Below are positions 37,601 to 42,789 of a stretch of 64,000 nucleotides of DNA, one piece after another. The stretch is from Sabellastarte sp. h YS-2021 (taxonomy: Eukaryota; Annelida; Polychaeta; Sabellida; Sabellidae). The position numbers and the translations under genes were made by a program. Every line of letters starts with the position of its first letter. The stretch's first letter is position 1. Below the pieces are notes generated by a model that worked only from the letters and a program-made list of their open reading frames with translations, searched no databases and was not told the DNA's origin. The stretch covers positions 155,620,221 to 155,684,220 of the forward strand of contig OZ024930.1 in NCBI GenBank assembly GCA_964017235.1, written 5' to 3'.

Positions 37601-39018
37601 GCATAAAACGGTTCTTTATTTCCACTAAAAGGGTTTCTTCTTTCACTAAAACAGTTTAGACTATACATACAGTACTTTATCTGATCTGTACATACAGTAC
37701 TTTATCTGATCTGATCTTGTTGGGTTTAGTTTCACCTTGAATATTATGTAGGTCATAACAAGGCAGGTAAGCAGTGCCTACCATGTAGACAATGTACAAT
37801 AAAGTTTAAAATTGGGGTGTTACATCCCATTCCACAGCCAGACTCATATTCGGACAGGTCCTCAGCATTGTCACTTGTGGGAGTCAGTGGGGACAGCCTG
37901 TGATTAGACGCCAAACTTACTGAACACTAGGAGGGGCCACGGTGGTAGAGTGCTAACACTCTCGCCTCCCACCTCTGAGGCCGGGGTTCGATCCCCGTGA
38001 TGGCCTTAAGTGGGAAAGCCGGTAGTTGCTTGCCGTTGGTCGGCAGTTTACAGTACACAACCCTAGCGAACTATATGTACTGGTTTCCTCTGCCCTTCCA
38101 ACTACCCGTCATGATATGACCTGTACAGTGTTGAAAGCGACGTAAAACCCCAAATAAATAAATACTGAACACTAGTTCAGTGAAGACCTTGATAAGGTAC
38201 TACACTAGTTGTTCTGTGATTTAAAATATGACTGCAGGGAAAGAATGCCAATGTACTGTCCAAATCTTCATGTGCCCCATTATTTGGCTTCAAGCACTAT
38301 TTATGACAAGGTTTTCCAGTGGAGGATGCACAATGTTTTGACATAGTAACTTCCAAGACAGACTTTCAAAATAAAAGGATATATGGCGATTTAAGTTCCA
38401 TTTTTATTTAAACTCTGAAACTGTGTAGCTTGTATTTTAATAAGGGTGACTTCCTATAAAACTTGGTTAATTTGTCATCAAACCAAAATTCTGTGAACTA
38501 AGTATGCCACTATAATCCAATGATACTATATTTGAGTTACACTTTTCTGATTAACAGTGACTGGCTATTGTAATAGAAGGAAATATTGTAACAGCAGTTT
38601 CCCAAAGAAAAGAAAAGAGAGAATAATCAATCCTTCTTTTTCTTTTCAGAAAGCAGGTCTCAGCCCGGGGGATTTCATTGTGCACATATCAAGTCAAGAT
38701 GTCAAGTGGTCTAAACATGAAGATGTTGTGAAGATAATTCGTAGTTTTGGCAACAATCTTGTCCTGAGCATTGTGACATCATTAGACAAGAACTATCTCA
38801 ACCCACAACCAAAATCTGAGTGTACAGATCTCGCAGATAAGGATGGGAACACAAAAAGTGTGATGCAGACTGGAACACTGGAGCGGCAGAAGCCAATCCG
38901 ATTGAGTGGACGCAGTACCAAGTCATTAACATGGACACTGAGGAGGTTTAAGCCTGCAGGGCAAAGAAATAAACGTCATGTGAAGGAACTGGTCATTGCA
39001 GACAGAAATAAGAGATAG
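1555..39018 (+). CDS. RHPN: Rhophilin (HR1-BRO1-PDZ Rho effector), 15 coding exons, 5' end outside window
   Basis: Rhophilins are cytoplasmic scaffold proteins that bind GTP-Rho through an HR1 coiled coil and carry a BRO1 domain and a PDZ domain. Exons: 1555-1661, 7954-8094, 8862-8928, 21259-21336, 22436-22560, 23483-23591, 24521-24670, 27717-27812, 28624-28798, 29632-29763, 31494-31623, 34591-34664, 36423-36499, 37348-37497, 38650-39018. All junctions are AG/GT and phases match, giving 1980 bases in one frame. In the partial protein, HR1 spans about residues 14-75 (GAENLYR then a helix rich in L/E), BRO1 about 85-460 (GLKETKD, FNIAALYSQIG), PDZ about 490-575 (carboxylate loop FGFSV, later GDFIVHI), and a basic tail ends in RNKR. 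Order and length fit vertebrate rhophilin-2 (about 690 residues). The start codon is not in the window. The span contains the introns. Confidence 0.93.
1683..1800. repeat. Probable retroposon 3' fragment
   Basis: Contains TTTATATAGCGCA and, about 40 bases on, CTCTAATGCGCTC. This word pair is often seen at the 3' ends of invertebrate SINE/LINE copies. It starts just after the first rhophilin donor. No tRNA-like head is visible. Confidence 0.3.
1801..3665. other. Intronic sequence, nothing recognised
   Basis: Non-coding AT-rich DNA of the first visible intron. Short open frames here have no protein-like features. Confidence 0.6.
3666..4271. mobile_element. TIR element packed with ACGGAT words
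   Basis: Ends are CCAGTTACACTTCAACGGA on the left and the inverse of CCAGTTACACATCCAAGGA on the right. The 600-bp interior is crowded with TACGGAT/ATCCGTA-type words in both orientations. The 102-codon reading frame inside it is built from these repeats and has no protein-like features. No clear target duplication was found. Confidence 0.6.
4272..5159. other. Intronic sequence, nothing recognised
   Basis: No repeats or coding similarity seen between the ACGGAT-rich element and the LINE scrap. Confidence 0.6.
5160..5498 (-). pseudogene. LINE reverse-transcriptase C-terminal fragment (CR1/Jockey-like)
   Basis: Minus-strand translation gives LRRLQCVQNNLVRIVANTTKYSH...PVRKSLHWLPIKH...YKFL, the C-terminal region of a CR1/Jockey-type ORF2. 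After about 5265 the frame is broken, though recognisable residues continue to about 5160. It is 5' truncated. The fragment at 19670-20830 has the same block in the other orientation. Confidence 0.75.
5499..6844. other. Intronic sequence, nothing recognised
   Basis: A slightly GC-richer stretch at 5500-5720 may be a repeat remnant. The 103-codon frame at 5740-6051 shows no domain and lies in AT-rich intron sequence. Confidence 0.55.
6845..7069. mobile_element. 225-bp TIR element with 44-bp ends
   Basis: The left end (GAGTAAGAAATCTAAAATTC...) and the inverse of the right end match for about 44 bases. Each end contains the sub-word ATTCGCCA twice. The interior is plain AT-rich sequence. The reading frame through it is incidental. 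Confidence 0.65.
7300..7470. repeat. Solitary copy of a GATCC-type repeat with an ACAAA-rich tail
   Basis: Starts with GAATCCAGAAGGGGATC, continues with TCAAAATCAATCTATAAC and TTTTTGAGTAA, and ends in an AAACAAACATACAAACAG tail. The same order of words occurs in the arrays at 56735-57017, 60045-61434 and 63389-63540, so this is a diverged single copy. Confidence 0.45.
7640..7830 (-). mobile_element. Possible tRNA-derived SINE, minus strand
   Basis: The reverse complement of about 7684-7754 resembles a tRNA: an A-box-like TGGTGATAGGGT, then a GGTTTGAATCCCTGCC B box at tRNA-like spacing. There is no cloverleaf good enough for a functional tRNA gene. Flanking material may be its body. Boundaries are approximate. 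Confidence 0.4.
7954..8094 (+). CDS. RHPN: Rhophilin exon b (HR1, second half)
   Basis: Acceptor TTTTCAG, donor GTATAA, phase 2 to phase 2. Encodes residues 36-82, including LRQTVEVELKF and LLTEELSEMD, the second HR1 helix. The preceding intron is 6.3 kb. Confidence 0.9.
8862..8928 (+). CDS. RHPN: Rhophilin exon c (HR1-BRO1 linker)
   Basis: Residues 83-105 (GFPMIQIGLKETKD...), the start of the BRO1 domain. The acceptor at 8861 was chosen over an AG at 8852 because only the former completes the split arginine and keeps the frame. The donor is GTAAGA. The next intron, 12.3 kb, holds element F and the Harbinger transposon. Confidence 0.87.
9783..10410. repeat. About 3.7 tandem units of the 169-type repeat
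   Basis: Each unit contains CTTATATCTCGAAAACC, a GATAGAGCGATTTCGACG block, GGGTATCTCTG and AATGGCGGCCATTTTG. Units run about 165-180 bp. Open frames read across the units on both strands because the repeat lacks stops; they are not genes. The same monomer forms the array at 32390-33805. Confidence 0.85.
10411..12530. repeat. 133-bp satellite array, about 16 copies
   Basis: The word AAGTTTCAGACCCATAGC recurs at 133-base steps (10551, 10684, 10817, 10950 and onward). Each unit has a partial palindrome, CTCACCTACT then AAATGAGTAAATG. Copies are mostly near-identical; two blocks, near 10845-10930 and 11665-11735, share the same diverged variant. The same unit appears inverted at 57350-58230. Confidence 0.92.
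12640..12900. repeat. Two further 169-type units at the right side of element F
   Basis: TATCTCGAAAACCGTGCTA and the AATGGTGGCCATTTTG block reappear after the 133-bp array. The second copy is more decayed. With the left-hand units they sandwich the satellite. Confidence 0.75.
12992..13744. other. Intronic sequence between element F and the Harbinger element
   Basis: AT-rich. A T-rich run near 13016-13026 follows the F terminus. Nothing else recognised. Confidence 0.55.
13745..13747. repeat. Harbinger target-site duplication, left (TTA)
   Basis: TTA immediately outside the left terminal repeat; the partner is at 18658-18660. A three-base T-W-A duplication is the known Harbinger signature. 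Confidence 0.8.
13800..14360. repeat. Left subterminal word cluster of the Harbinger element
   Basis: TTAGTCCCAGACC, GCCTGGGAC and CCTGAGGACGCC-type words recur in both orientations. The same words fill 18290-18630 at the other end, so they are candidate binding sites for the MADF protein or transposase. Basal promoter elements for the MADF gene would lie here, but none is clear. Confidence 0.6.
14539..15709 (+). pseudogene. Harbinger MADF/Myb-like DNA-binding protein, one frameshift
   Basis: In Harbinger elements this second protein binds DNA and brings the transposase to the nucleus and the ends. The N-terminus (residues 1-65) is very acidic/basic, rich in E, R and K. A MADF-type domain follows at about 87-176 (EEFVKLHPELYDKEHSRF...WFESQRTHYGKL). 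A helical segment (DYVASEAEKMTQEEFEEL) lies near 255-275. Around 15480 the protein-like reading moves to the next frame: from there LTVQDEGSRHNLSG is followed by two glutamine runs and a TAG at 15707-15709. The open frame that continues to 15918 has an Ala/Ser-rich tail that is probably out of frame. One lost or gained base explains this. Confidence 0.8.
16509..16800. repeat. 43-bp minisatellite inside the Harbinger element
   Basis: TTATGTTTGGCATGGGGTTT recurs every 43 bases from 16551, about six copies, in the spacer between the two convergent genes. Open frames across it translate to repeated LSVCPSQQVMFGMGFVC-type peptides and are not considered coding. Confidence 0.85.
16893..18194 (-). 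pseudogene. Harbinger DDE transposase (HARBI1-like), one in-frame stop
   Basis: Cuts and rejoins the transposon ends. One continuous minus-strand frame of 434 codons is interrupted only by a TGA at 17757-17759, just after LSCQFRV, where family members normally have Ser or Arg. All three catalytic blocks remain: ALDGKH (about residue 200), ILADDAF (about 290) and RRVVENAFG (about 327), plus the DVGTEGSCSDGQIF segment. The N-terminus is proline-rich (PPPAPPAPIQRPRRR). Length fits the family (about 350-450). A single nonsense change is the only visible defect, so inactivation looks recent, or the base is a sequencing or allelic variant. Confidence 0.88.
18290..18630. repeat. Right subterminal word cluster of the Harbinger element
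   Basis: GAGGCCTGAGGACGCCTGAG, CTTAGTCCCAGGAGGCC and AGTCCCAGACC-type words echo the left cluster at 13800-14360. Confidence 0.6.
18658..18660. repeat. Harbinger target-site duplication, right (TTA)
   Basis: TTA immediately outside the right terminal repeat, paired with 13745-13747. Confidence 0.8.
18661..19669. other. Intronic sequence, nothing recognised
   Basis: No coding or repeat signal seen between the Harbinger element and the CR1/Jockey-like fragment. Confidence 0.55.
19670..20830 (+). pseudogene. 5'-truncated CR1/Jockey-like LINE fragment
   Basis: Retains RT motifs YGVPQGSVLGPVLF and FHADDT (followed by a stop where a Gln is usual). WLSANKLKLNLN, a thumb-like segment, CLDYCNSFFRSLSAMDL and NTTKYSHIIPVRKTLHWL follow. 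Several stops and frame changes are present. It ends in an AT-rich tail with ATTAGAATTAGAA at about 20815-20828. Same subfamily as the minus-strand piece at 5160-5498. Confidence 0.85.
20831..21258. other. Intronic sequence before exon d
   Basis: AT-rich; a pyrimidine-rich stretch precedes the exon d acceptor. Nothing else seen. The introns 21337-22435, 22713-23482, 27813-28623, 28799-29631 and 29764-30002 are likewise featureless. Confidence 0.55.
21259..21336 (+). CDS. RHPN: Rhophilin exon d (BRO1)
   Basis: 26 whole codons (NYIEDHYFENGD...) with acceptor TTTTCAG and donor GTATGT. Matches the acidic early helix of rhophilin BRO1 domains. Confidence 0.9.
22436..22560 (+). CDS. RHPN: Rhophilin exon e (BRO1)
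   Basis: Residues 132-172, with LPTDEGIALL and RLFPPGRSIG, matching the BRO1 segment that precedes the F-W-Y-D-x-L motif. Donor GTAAGA, phase 2 (TG of Trp). A fold-back repeat begins 24 bases past the donor. Confidence 0.91.
22585..22712. repeat. 128-bp fold-back repeat
   Basis: The left arm (AATAGGTTAATGGCCATG...CCAATATTAGAAAATAAT) pairs with the right arm (ATTATTTTGTGATATTGG...GGCTATTAACCTATT) with few mismatches and a loop of about 25 bases. It looks like a palindromic MITE. It starts 24 bases after the exon e donor. Confidence 0.65.
23483..23591 (+). CDS. RHPN: Rhophilin exon f (BRO1 hallmark helix)
   Basis: Completes the tryptophan codon and encodes FDALNSS...GCILFNIAALYSQIGAQK. The LFNxxALYxQIG helix is the most conserved BRO1 signature. 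Donor GTAGGT. Confidence 0.93.
23890..24262. mobile_element. Decayed GGGGCC-family TIR element
   Basis: The right end is GCTTTGTGAAACCGGCCCC, as in 984-1237. The interior is inverted AAGGAGG/CCTCCTT and CTTAAATTTAAG words. The left end near 23890 (AGTTTTACGAAATC) is weak. Confidence 0.45.
24285..24370 (+). repeat. SINE 3'-end fragment
   Basis: CTATCCGTTGTCATATGACC...AAAGCGACACTAGAG resembles the 3' part of the complete SINE at 37931-38162 (CGTCATGATATGACC...AAAGCGACG). No head is present. Confidence 0.4.
24521..24670 (+). CDS. RHPN: Rhophilin exon g (BRO1)
   Basis: 50 whole codons with acceptor ATCTTCAG and donor GTAAGA. The peptide includes AMGALKFLHDNF and DMQPHTLKVLMQML, matching the BRO1 helix pair before the AQAQE-type motif. 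Confidence 0.92.
24919..27595 (+). mobile_element. tRNA-derived SINE split by a TIR element
   Basis: The SINE runs 24919-25130 and resumes at 27565-27595. The head has GTAGTAGGTAACAAACTCGC and a B-box region AGTTCGAATCCC; the body has GGCCAGCAGTTTACAGTGC and TGTGTTGAAAGCGAT. Joined across the insertion, GAAAGCGATGTTAAACCC matches the junction-free copy at 37931-38162 (GAAAGCGACGTAAAACCC). Confidence 0.75.
25131..27564. mobile_element. 2.4-kb TIR element (CCCAGATAGCAAGAC ends) with AT duplication
   Basis: Both ends read CCCAGATAGCAAGAC inward. AT flanks each side (25129-25130, 27565-27566), and the host SINE gives the empty site, so the duplication is two bases. The interior is a long series of TGGGCCACCAGTGGCCCAC-like inverted words separated by AT-rich DNA. 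No transposase frame is visible. Superfamily unassigned. Confidence 0.8.
27717..27812 (+). CDS. RHPN: Rhophilin exon h (BRO1)
   Basis: 32 whole codons starting SQSEECIFQ, the counterpart of AQAQESVFE in vertebrate rhophilins. Donor GTAAGC. The upstream intron is occupied by a SINE split by a 2.4-kb TIR element. Confidence 0.9.
28624..28798 (+). CDS. RHPN: Rhophilin exon i (BRO1)
   Basis: Residues 292-349: VYETYKYARQLM, then LPHKWHILVQVK and a YYKALCNYHAA helix that matches the BRO1 core. Acceptor TTTCCAG, donor GTAAGT, leaving phase 1. Confidence 0.92.
29632..29763 (+). CDS. RHPN: Rhophilin exon j (BRO1, variable loop)
   Basis: Residues 350-393, beginning RDEVCDMFEALPP and then a serine-rich, poorly conserved segment. 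Acceptor CAACAG and donor GTAAGT; phase 1 on both sides. Confidence 0.86.
30007..31181. mobile_element. TTAA-flanked 1.2-kb non-autonomous TIR element
   Basis: Perfect 21-base terminal repeats (GGGGCTATCAACGTAACGACG at the left, its inverse at 31161-31181), flanked by TTAA at 30003-30006 and 31182-31185. TTAA targets are typical of piggyBac and Kolobok. No transposase is encoded. Confidence 0.82.
31494..31623 (+). CDS. RHPN: Rhophilin exon k (BRO1)
   Basis: Residues 394-436 with SRSVLAHEEALR and a following basic stretch, as in the BRO1 C-terminal helices of rhophilin. Acceptor CTGTAG, donor GTAAGA, phase 2 at the 3' side. Confidence 0.9.
31973..33941 (-). mobile_element. Tandem-array element E, terminal hairpin family (reversed)
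   Basis: Left end: an 11-bp-stem hairpin at 31973-31999 (ATGTCCACCCC / GGGGTGGACAT), then a GC-rich GTCCGGCGTCC tract. Right end: the single arm GGGGTGGACAT at 33931-33941. Read on the minus strand, the order is arm, array, GC-rich tract, hairpin, as in C and D. It lies in the intron between rhophilin exons k and l. Confidence 0.6.
32390..33805. repeat. 169-bp satellite array, about 8 copies
   Basis: AAACACAAATTTGCTTC recurs at 169-base steps. Each unit contains CGTGCGAGATAGAGCG, a short inverted repeat TTTCGTCGAAATTTTCG, and AATGGCGGCCATTTTGA. Overlapping frames of about 74-80 codons on both strands recur with the period and are artefacts. The monomer is shared with element F. Confidence 0.92.
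33942..34590. other. Intronic sequence before exon l
   Basis: No repeat or coding similarity. The introns 34665-35039, 36136-36422, 36500-36900, 37498-37917 and 38176-38649 are also without recognisable features, apart from a 25-bp direct repeat (TACATACAGTACTTTATCTG) at about 37656-37706. Confidence 0.55.
34591..34664 (+). CDS. RHPN: Rhophilin exon l (end of BRO1)
   Basis: Residues 437-461, CLQKYSELDEEDDFTEL; the acidic EEDD box has a clear counterpart in vertebrate rhophilin. Acceptor ACACAG, donor GTAATT, phase 1. Confidence 0.87.
35040..36135 (-). pseudogene. Antisense 5'-truncated L1/Tx1-type LINE fragment
   Basis: Minus-strand pieces (IPHWYKAGILTPLDLLN, then IFKICFKTLQRNDLVWFQYR, LLHLFTSCPVVPECW, finally QASWSVFHRLM) match in order the C-terminal third of the LINE ORF at 51034-51918. 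Stops and frame changes separate them. No poly-A tail is recognisable at the low-coordinate end. Confidence 0.75.
36423..36499 (+). CDS. RHPN: Rhophilin exon m (BRO1-PDZ linker)
   Basis: Residues 462-487, with IVPDLSLYKVRDPFHTL matching the short linker before the PDZ domain. Acceptor TTTTCAG, donor GTATGT, ending in phase 0. Confidence 0.87.
36921..37347 (+). repeat. 53-bp tandem duplications of a splice acceptor and exon head
   Basis: Eight decayed copies of a unit made of about 21 intronic bases (TATACACTTATTGCAG type) and about 32 bases of exon n (GGTCCTCTGGCCATT ... CCAAGCACTA). Exon-like heads begin near 36921, 36969, 37025, 37079, 37135, 37188, 37241 and 37294, before the true exon at 37348. 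Six of the eight retain AG at the acceptor position. Confidence 0.88.
37348..37497 (+). CDS. RHPN: Rhophilin exon n (PDZ, first half)
   Basis: 50 whole codons: GPLAIFCAKHYW, then the PDZ strand pair with the ligand loop FGFSVRGEAPV. Acceptor ATTGCAG, donor GTAAGG. The acceptor and first 32 exon bases are repeated eight times, in decayed form, immediately upstream. Confidence 0.92.
37931..38162 (+). mobile_element. Complete tRNA-derived SINE with target duplications
   Basis: The tRNA-like head carries an A box (GTGGTAGAGTGCTAAC) and a B box (GGTTCGATCCCCG). A conserved body (GGCAGTTTACAGTAC) and an AAATAAATAAAT tail follow. TACTGAACACTAG flanks it at 37918-37930 and 38163-38175, a 13-base duplication typical of LINE-driven insertion. 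Confidence 0.9.
38650..39018 (+). CDS. RHPN: Rhophilin terminal exon (PDZ second half and basic tail)
   Basis: Begins KAGLSPGDFIVHISS, the PDZ alpha-A and following strand, through FGNNLVLSIV. About 85 residues of lysine/arginine-rich tail follow, to a TAG at 39016-39018. Acceptor CTTTTCAG. Confidence 0.93.
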   Translation, partial: KAGLSPGDFIVHISSQDVKWSKHEDVVKIIRSFGNNLVLSIVTSLDKNYLNPQPKSECTDLADKDGNTKSVMQTGTLERQKPIRLSGRSTKSLTWTLRRFKPAGQRNKRHVKELVIADRNKR

Positions 39019-39825
39019 ATACTTTTCTTTCTTGATTATATTCCATTCTTTTGTATATGCTGCTTAGTTTTGCATGTGCCTTTATGGACAAGTGGTTATC
39101 GAGTTTGGAAAATTATCAGAATGATAGCTTTCAACTACAATGGTTGTAGCTTTGAATGAATCTCTTGACAACGTAGGGGAAATATTGATGGTCGGTCCCA
39201 ATACAACCCTAGCTCTCAGAAACCGTGTAAAGCTCAATGAATTGCGGCATTGTGAAAATGTAGATAAGACTGTTGATATGGATTTAAATATTTGACTGAA
39301 GCATTGATGTTTATGAGATACAATTCTGAAATAATGCAAACTTAATTTCTCTTTAAGAGCCCCGAGGGAGAGACTGGTCTTTAAACCTGGGGAGTCAGTT
39401 GGGCCTCACCCCTGGTAGTGGGTTAAAATATAGTATATACTAACTCAAATGGTACTAAGAGGTTTCAAATTCGGTAATAGATTATGGTGGTGCAGTAAAG
39501 AAATCTACTTTTCGTGACACTGAACTTCAATTTCAAGGTCAATGGTGGCCTTGAGCTGATTTCAGTTGGATAAACCCAAGGTTGTGTGCGTCTACGCTTA
39601 ATATTAAATTAAATTTGCAGTAACTCTTAGTGTTGTGATATTATAAAAAAAAATCATATTTCAACTTAAATTAGCAGAGTGAAATTATTATGTGTAACAT
39701 ATTCCTTTCACTTGTGGATATGTTAGCTCAAAACCAACTTACTTGTATAGAAGCAATTCTGTGACTTTTCTTGCGGGTGAAGGAATAGACTGACTTATGA
39801 CTCAATAAAAGTTTCTCCCTGTTGT
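39019..39825 (+). other. RHPN: Rhophilin 3' UTR and polyadenylation signal
   Basis: Non-coding sequence after the stop with a canonical AATAAA at 39804-39809. Further AATAAA hexamers at about 39902 and 40489 could serve longer transcripts. The end coordinate is an estimate about 15 bases past the first hexamer. Confidence 0.5.
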
Positions 39826-40233
39826 ACATCTTTACACCTGGAGTGTGACACAAGCTTACTTTTTGAGATAATTGAGATTGATGAAATGTTGATATTGTTG
39901 GAATAAATTTAAGTAGTTTACTTTTGTTAAAAACTTTGATAAAGTGTTGTTTTTTTCACTAATTTATAGTTTGTAGTATTTTTAGACAATGATAGTTTGA
40001 CTGTGTTATTTACATCAGTATTAAGTAAAATGTTATAGTCAAAACTTGCAGATTTCCTTGTTTAAATGTTCCATATTGATAGGTATTGATGAAATGGTAT
40101 TCTATTCTGCTTTATTTTGGATACCTTGTAGAATACAGCTGTATAAAAAGCCAACAGACAGTTTCAGTCATTTTTTTTTGGCATGAAAGACTTCTGTTTT
40201 GAAACTTTATCACATTTTATGTACTTGCTGTAT

Positions 40234-40264
<31 letters not shown>

Positions 40265-41536
40265 CTTTTTAATTGTAGCAAACTTGAAACAGGATCCTCC
40301 ATAACTTTTGACACTTTTCACAAAGTGTTGACACTTTTCACAAAGTCTTGAACCTGTTATGCAAGTATCAAATGGTTATTATGCTATGGCTTATTGGTGT
40401 TTTGTTACGGTTTTATGGTGTACATAGTGTACAAGTACTTCTAGTCATTGTATTATATTCAGAACTAATATCAGATGTGTGTGAACTCAATAAAGTTTCA
40501 TACCTTTTTTTAAATTTGCATTTTTTCCCACTTCTAAAAAATACAGGCCTCAATGACAAATCAGAAGGACAACAAAATAAAAGTACAGAATGAAAAAATT
40601 CTGTGAAAATTAAAGCCTTATATTGGTTTTGTTACTGGCAATTCCAATTTGACAAAGAAATGTTTTTGAGGAAATATACAATGTAAATGAGCAGCCCCTG
40701 TGGATGAGCTCATTTTCACCATTCAGTAGGCATCTGTCTAAACAATCTTGTGAAGATCAATGGTGCAGATATAGAAGCACAAGATGAAATATCACCCTTT
40801 CTTATTTTTCCTACATATTGGCAATAGTGGCAATGGCTTGAATTTCACAGTAAAGAGTTTCAAAAGTAGATCACCATTGACACATCTGTTTGAAAAACTG
40901 ACGTTTATACTCTTTTTTTTTTTTTTTTTCCAAGGCCATTAAGAACAGCTCAGGTAACATCAGTTAAGGATATTGTTCGCTTTTACAATCATTTTGAAGA
41001 TGGAGAAAAATCTACCACATGGGATGGAAGAAAACTTTGTAAACAAACAGGGCACAATTCTGCACTGTAAAGCCATTGGTAAACCTTTTTAAACATTTCT
41101 ACCATATATTGTGTCTGGAACTCGACCTTTGACCTCAGAGATAAATAAGTTAATACCAAGCTACAAGGGAAAGTAACTCAATGACTACAAGATATTATAT
41201 ATATTTTCGGTCCCCGTATTTTCCTGACAGTCCTGTTTAATCCTACTGGTCAAAGTTGGGAGTTTCAACTGCTGAAATTATCATAAGACCTCAGTGAATT
41301 CCATTAAGCCTATTTGTTCCCATATTTTCAAAACAAAAAATATTAGCATTGGAGATGCCTGTACCCCACAGCCCGTGGAAACAGTTTTTGACGAAGTGAA
41401 ACCGTACAAAGATTAGGAGACTTTCAGAACAAAAGAGTGTCAGTTATATAAAGACCCAAATAATGTTTAAGTACAGAAAAAATGTTTTAAAGAGAGAAAA
41501 TGTATGTAAAGATAAAGTATTAAAACAAGACAATTA
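39826..41536. other. Intergenic sequence downstream of rhophilin
   Basis: No coding similarity. Contains the TG/G tract, a T run at about 40913-40929 and a 20-bp direct repeat (ACACTTTTCACAAAGT) at about 40310-40347. Confidence 0.6.
40229..40264. repeat. TG microsatellite running into a G tract
   Basis: A short TGTGTG run followed by about 17 consecutive G residues, downstream of the rhophilin gene. Confidence 0.8.
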
Positions 41537-41765
41537 ACTAGATTGGGCCAACTCGGCGCCAACATATCCCCAGACAGGTCATCACTCATGCCACAGGTTT
41601 TGATCGGGAATTTTTTATGTAAGCCATTTGTTGTACGCCATAAATCTTGGGAAAAGTTATATGAACTTCAGCACATCAATCTACTAAGTTTATATCGTCC
41701 CAAGGAAGATGGTGTATCCCCAGACGCCGAATACATAACTCAACAGAGCATATTTTCAATCTTCC
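41537..41765 (+). mobile_element. 5' end of tandem-array element A
   Basis: AACTAGATTGGGCCAACTCG begins an imperfect hairpin and is followed by the arm ATATCCCCAGAC, repeated near 41712 (TATCCCCAGACG). The start resembles B (56570) and C (57021). The arm is the exact inverse of the right half of the hairpin ending near 53997, so these may be the two ends of one interrupted element. Confidence 0.5.
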
Positions 41766-42010
41766 TGCAATGATAACTCTGAACCTATTTTCAAAGTATT
41801 TAAATGATTGATGATTGAATGTCCATTCCAAATTAATAATCCCAAAAGAGCATATCTGTTTCTATATTTGTTGACAAATAAAATATTATTTCCAACTCAA
41901 CTCATCATACTTTTCAATCTTCCTGCAAAGGGTGACTCTGAACCTATTTTCAAAGTATTTAAATGATTCATAATCTCATAAGCGCATATCTGTTTCTATA
42001 TTTGTTCACA

Positions 42011-42352
42011 AATAAATTGCAAATTTAATAAGTAAATTAAATTTTTATAAGTTAATACCCTATTCAATGGACAATTGCTTATCCGGTCGGCGCAGACCGG
42101 CCCGCCAAACGCCAGAAAAAGACGTCCTGTGTTGCCACTAGCTGGCCGGTCCGTAGTACTGTGCACTCCCCAGATGGCGCCTCGTACTTCCTTCCTGTCT
42201 AGACAACCTGACGTCATAGCATCTTTTTCGTTGTCTAAACCTATTAGACCCCTAGTAAGTTGATAGCGGGGTCGGTGGGAGGGTCTTGTGTGTCCATTGG
42301 ATAGGGTATTAACTTATAAAAATTTAATTTACTTATTAAATTTGCAATTTTA
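42011..42352. mobile_element. 340-bp inverted-repeat element with TTAATACCCTAT ends
   Basis: About 65 bases at 42011-42075 are inverted at 42288-42352, including AAGTTAATACCCTAT and CAATGGACA. Its left half (42069-42192) is also a near-perfect inverse of 46177-46299. Confidence 0.65.
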
Positions 42353-42789
42353 TTGCGTTAATACATCCTATCCAATGGACAATTGCTGAATAACTACCGC
42401 TTGGTCGGCGGGTAAGTTACTAGGGACTTATGTGAACTCACAAGTAATAGCAAATTTTAAACCTACGGTCTAGGCTGACTTCGTCAGAAGACCTATAGGT
42501 CCAGGCCTGGGTTGACTTTAAGGTCAGGAAACTCTGCAAGGCCATGGTCGGTTGCCAGCAGCCGGTTACCCGGGGCTATACCGCCGTCGCCCCCCCTTTT
42601 TTTGCAGACCTGCTCTGAGGTAGGGGAAGAGAGGGATGAGTTCAGTCCCAGAATGCAAATAAACCTCCCGAAGGAAGCACGCCACACTTAATTCTTATGT
42701 ACATGAAGAACTGTTATGCACATATACAAATCTCCTCAATCTAAGGGCCACTTGTGGATCTGCTGAGCAGCCACTACCTAGCCCAATTG

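Noticed and set aside
37931..38007. tRNA gene
   Set aside because: A and B boxes are those of a SINE head. The unit has a SINE body, an A-rich tail and target duplications, and no good acceptor stem.
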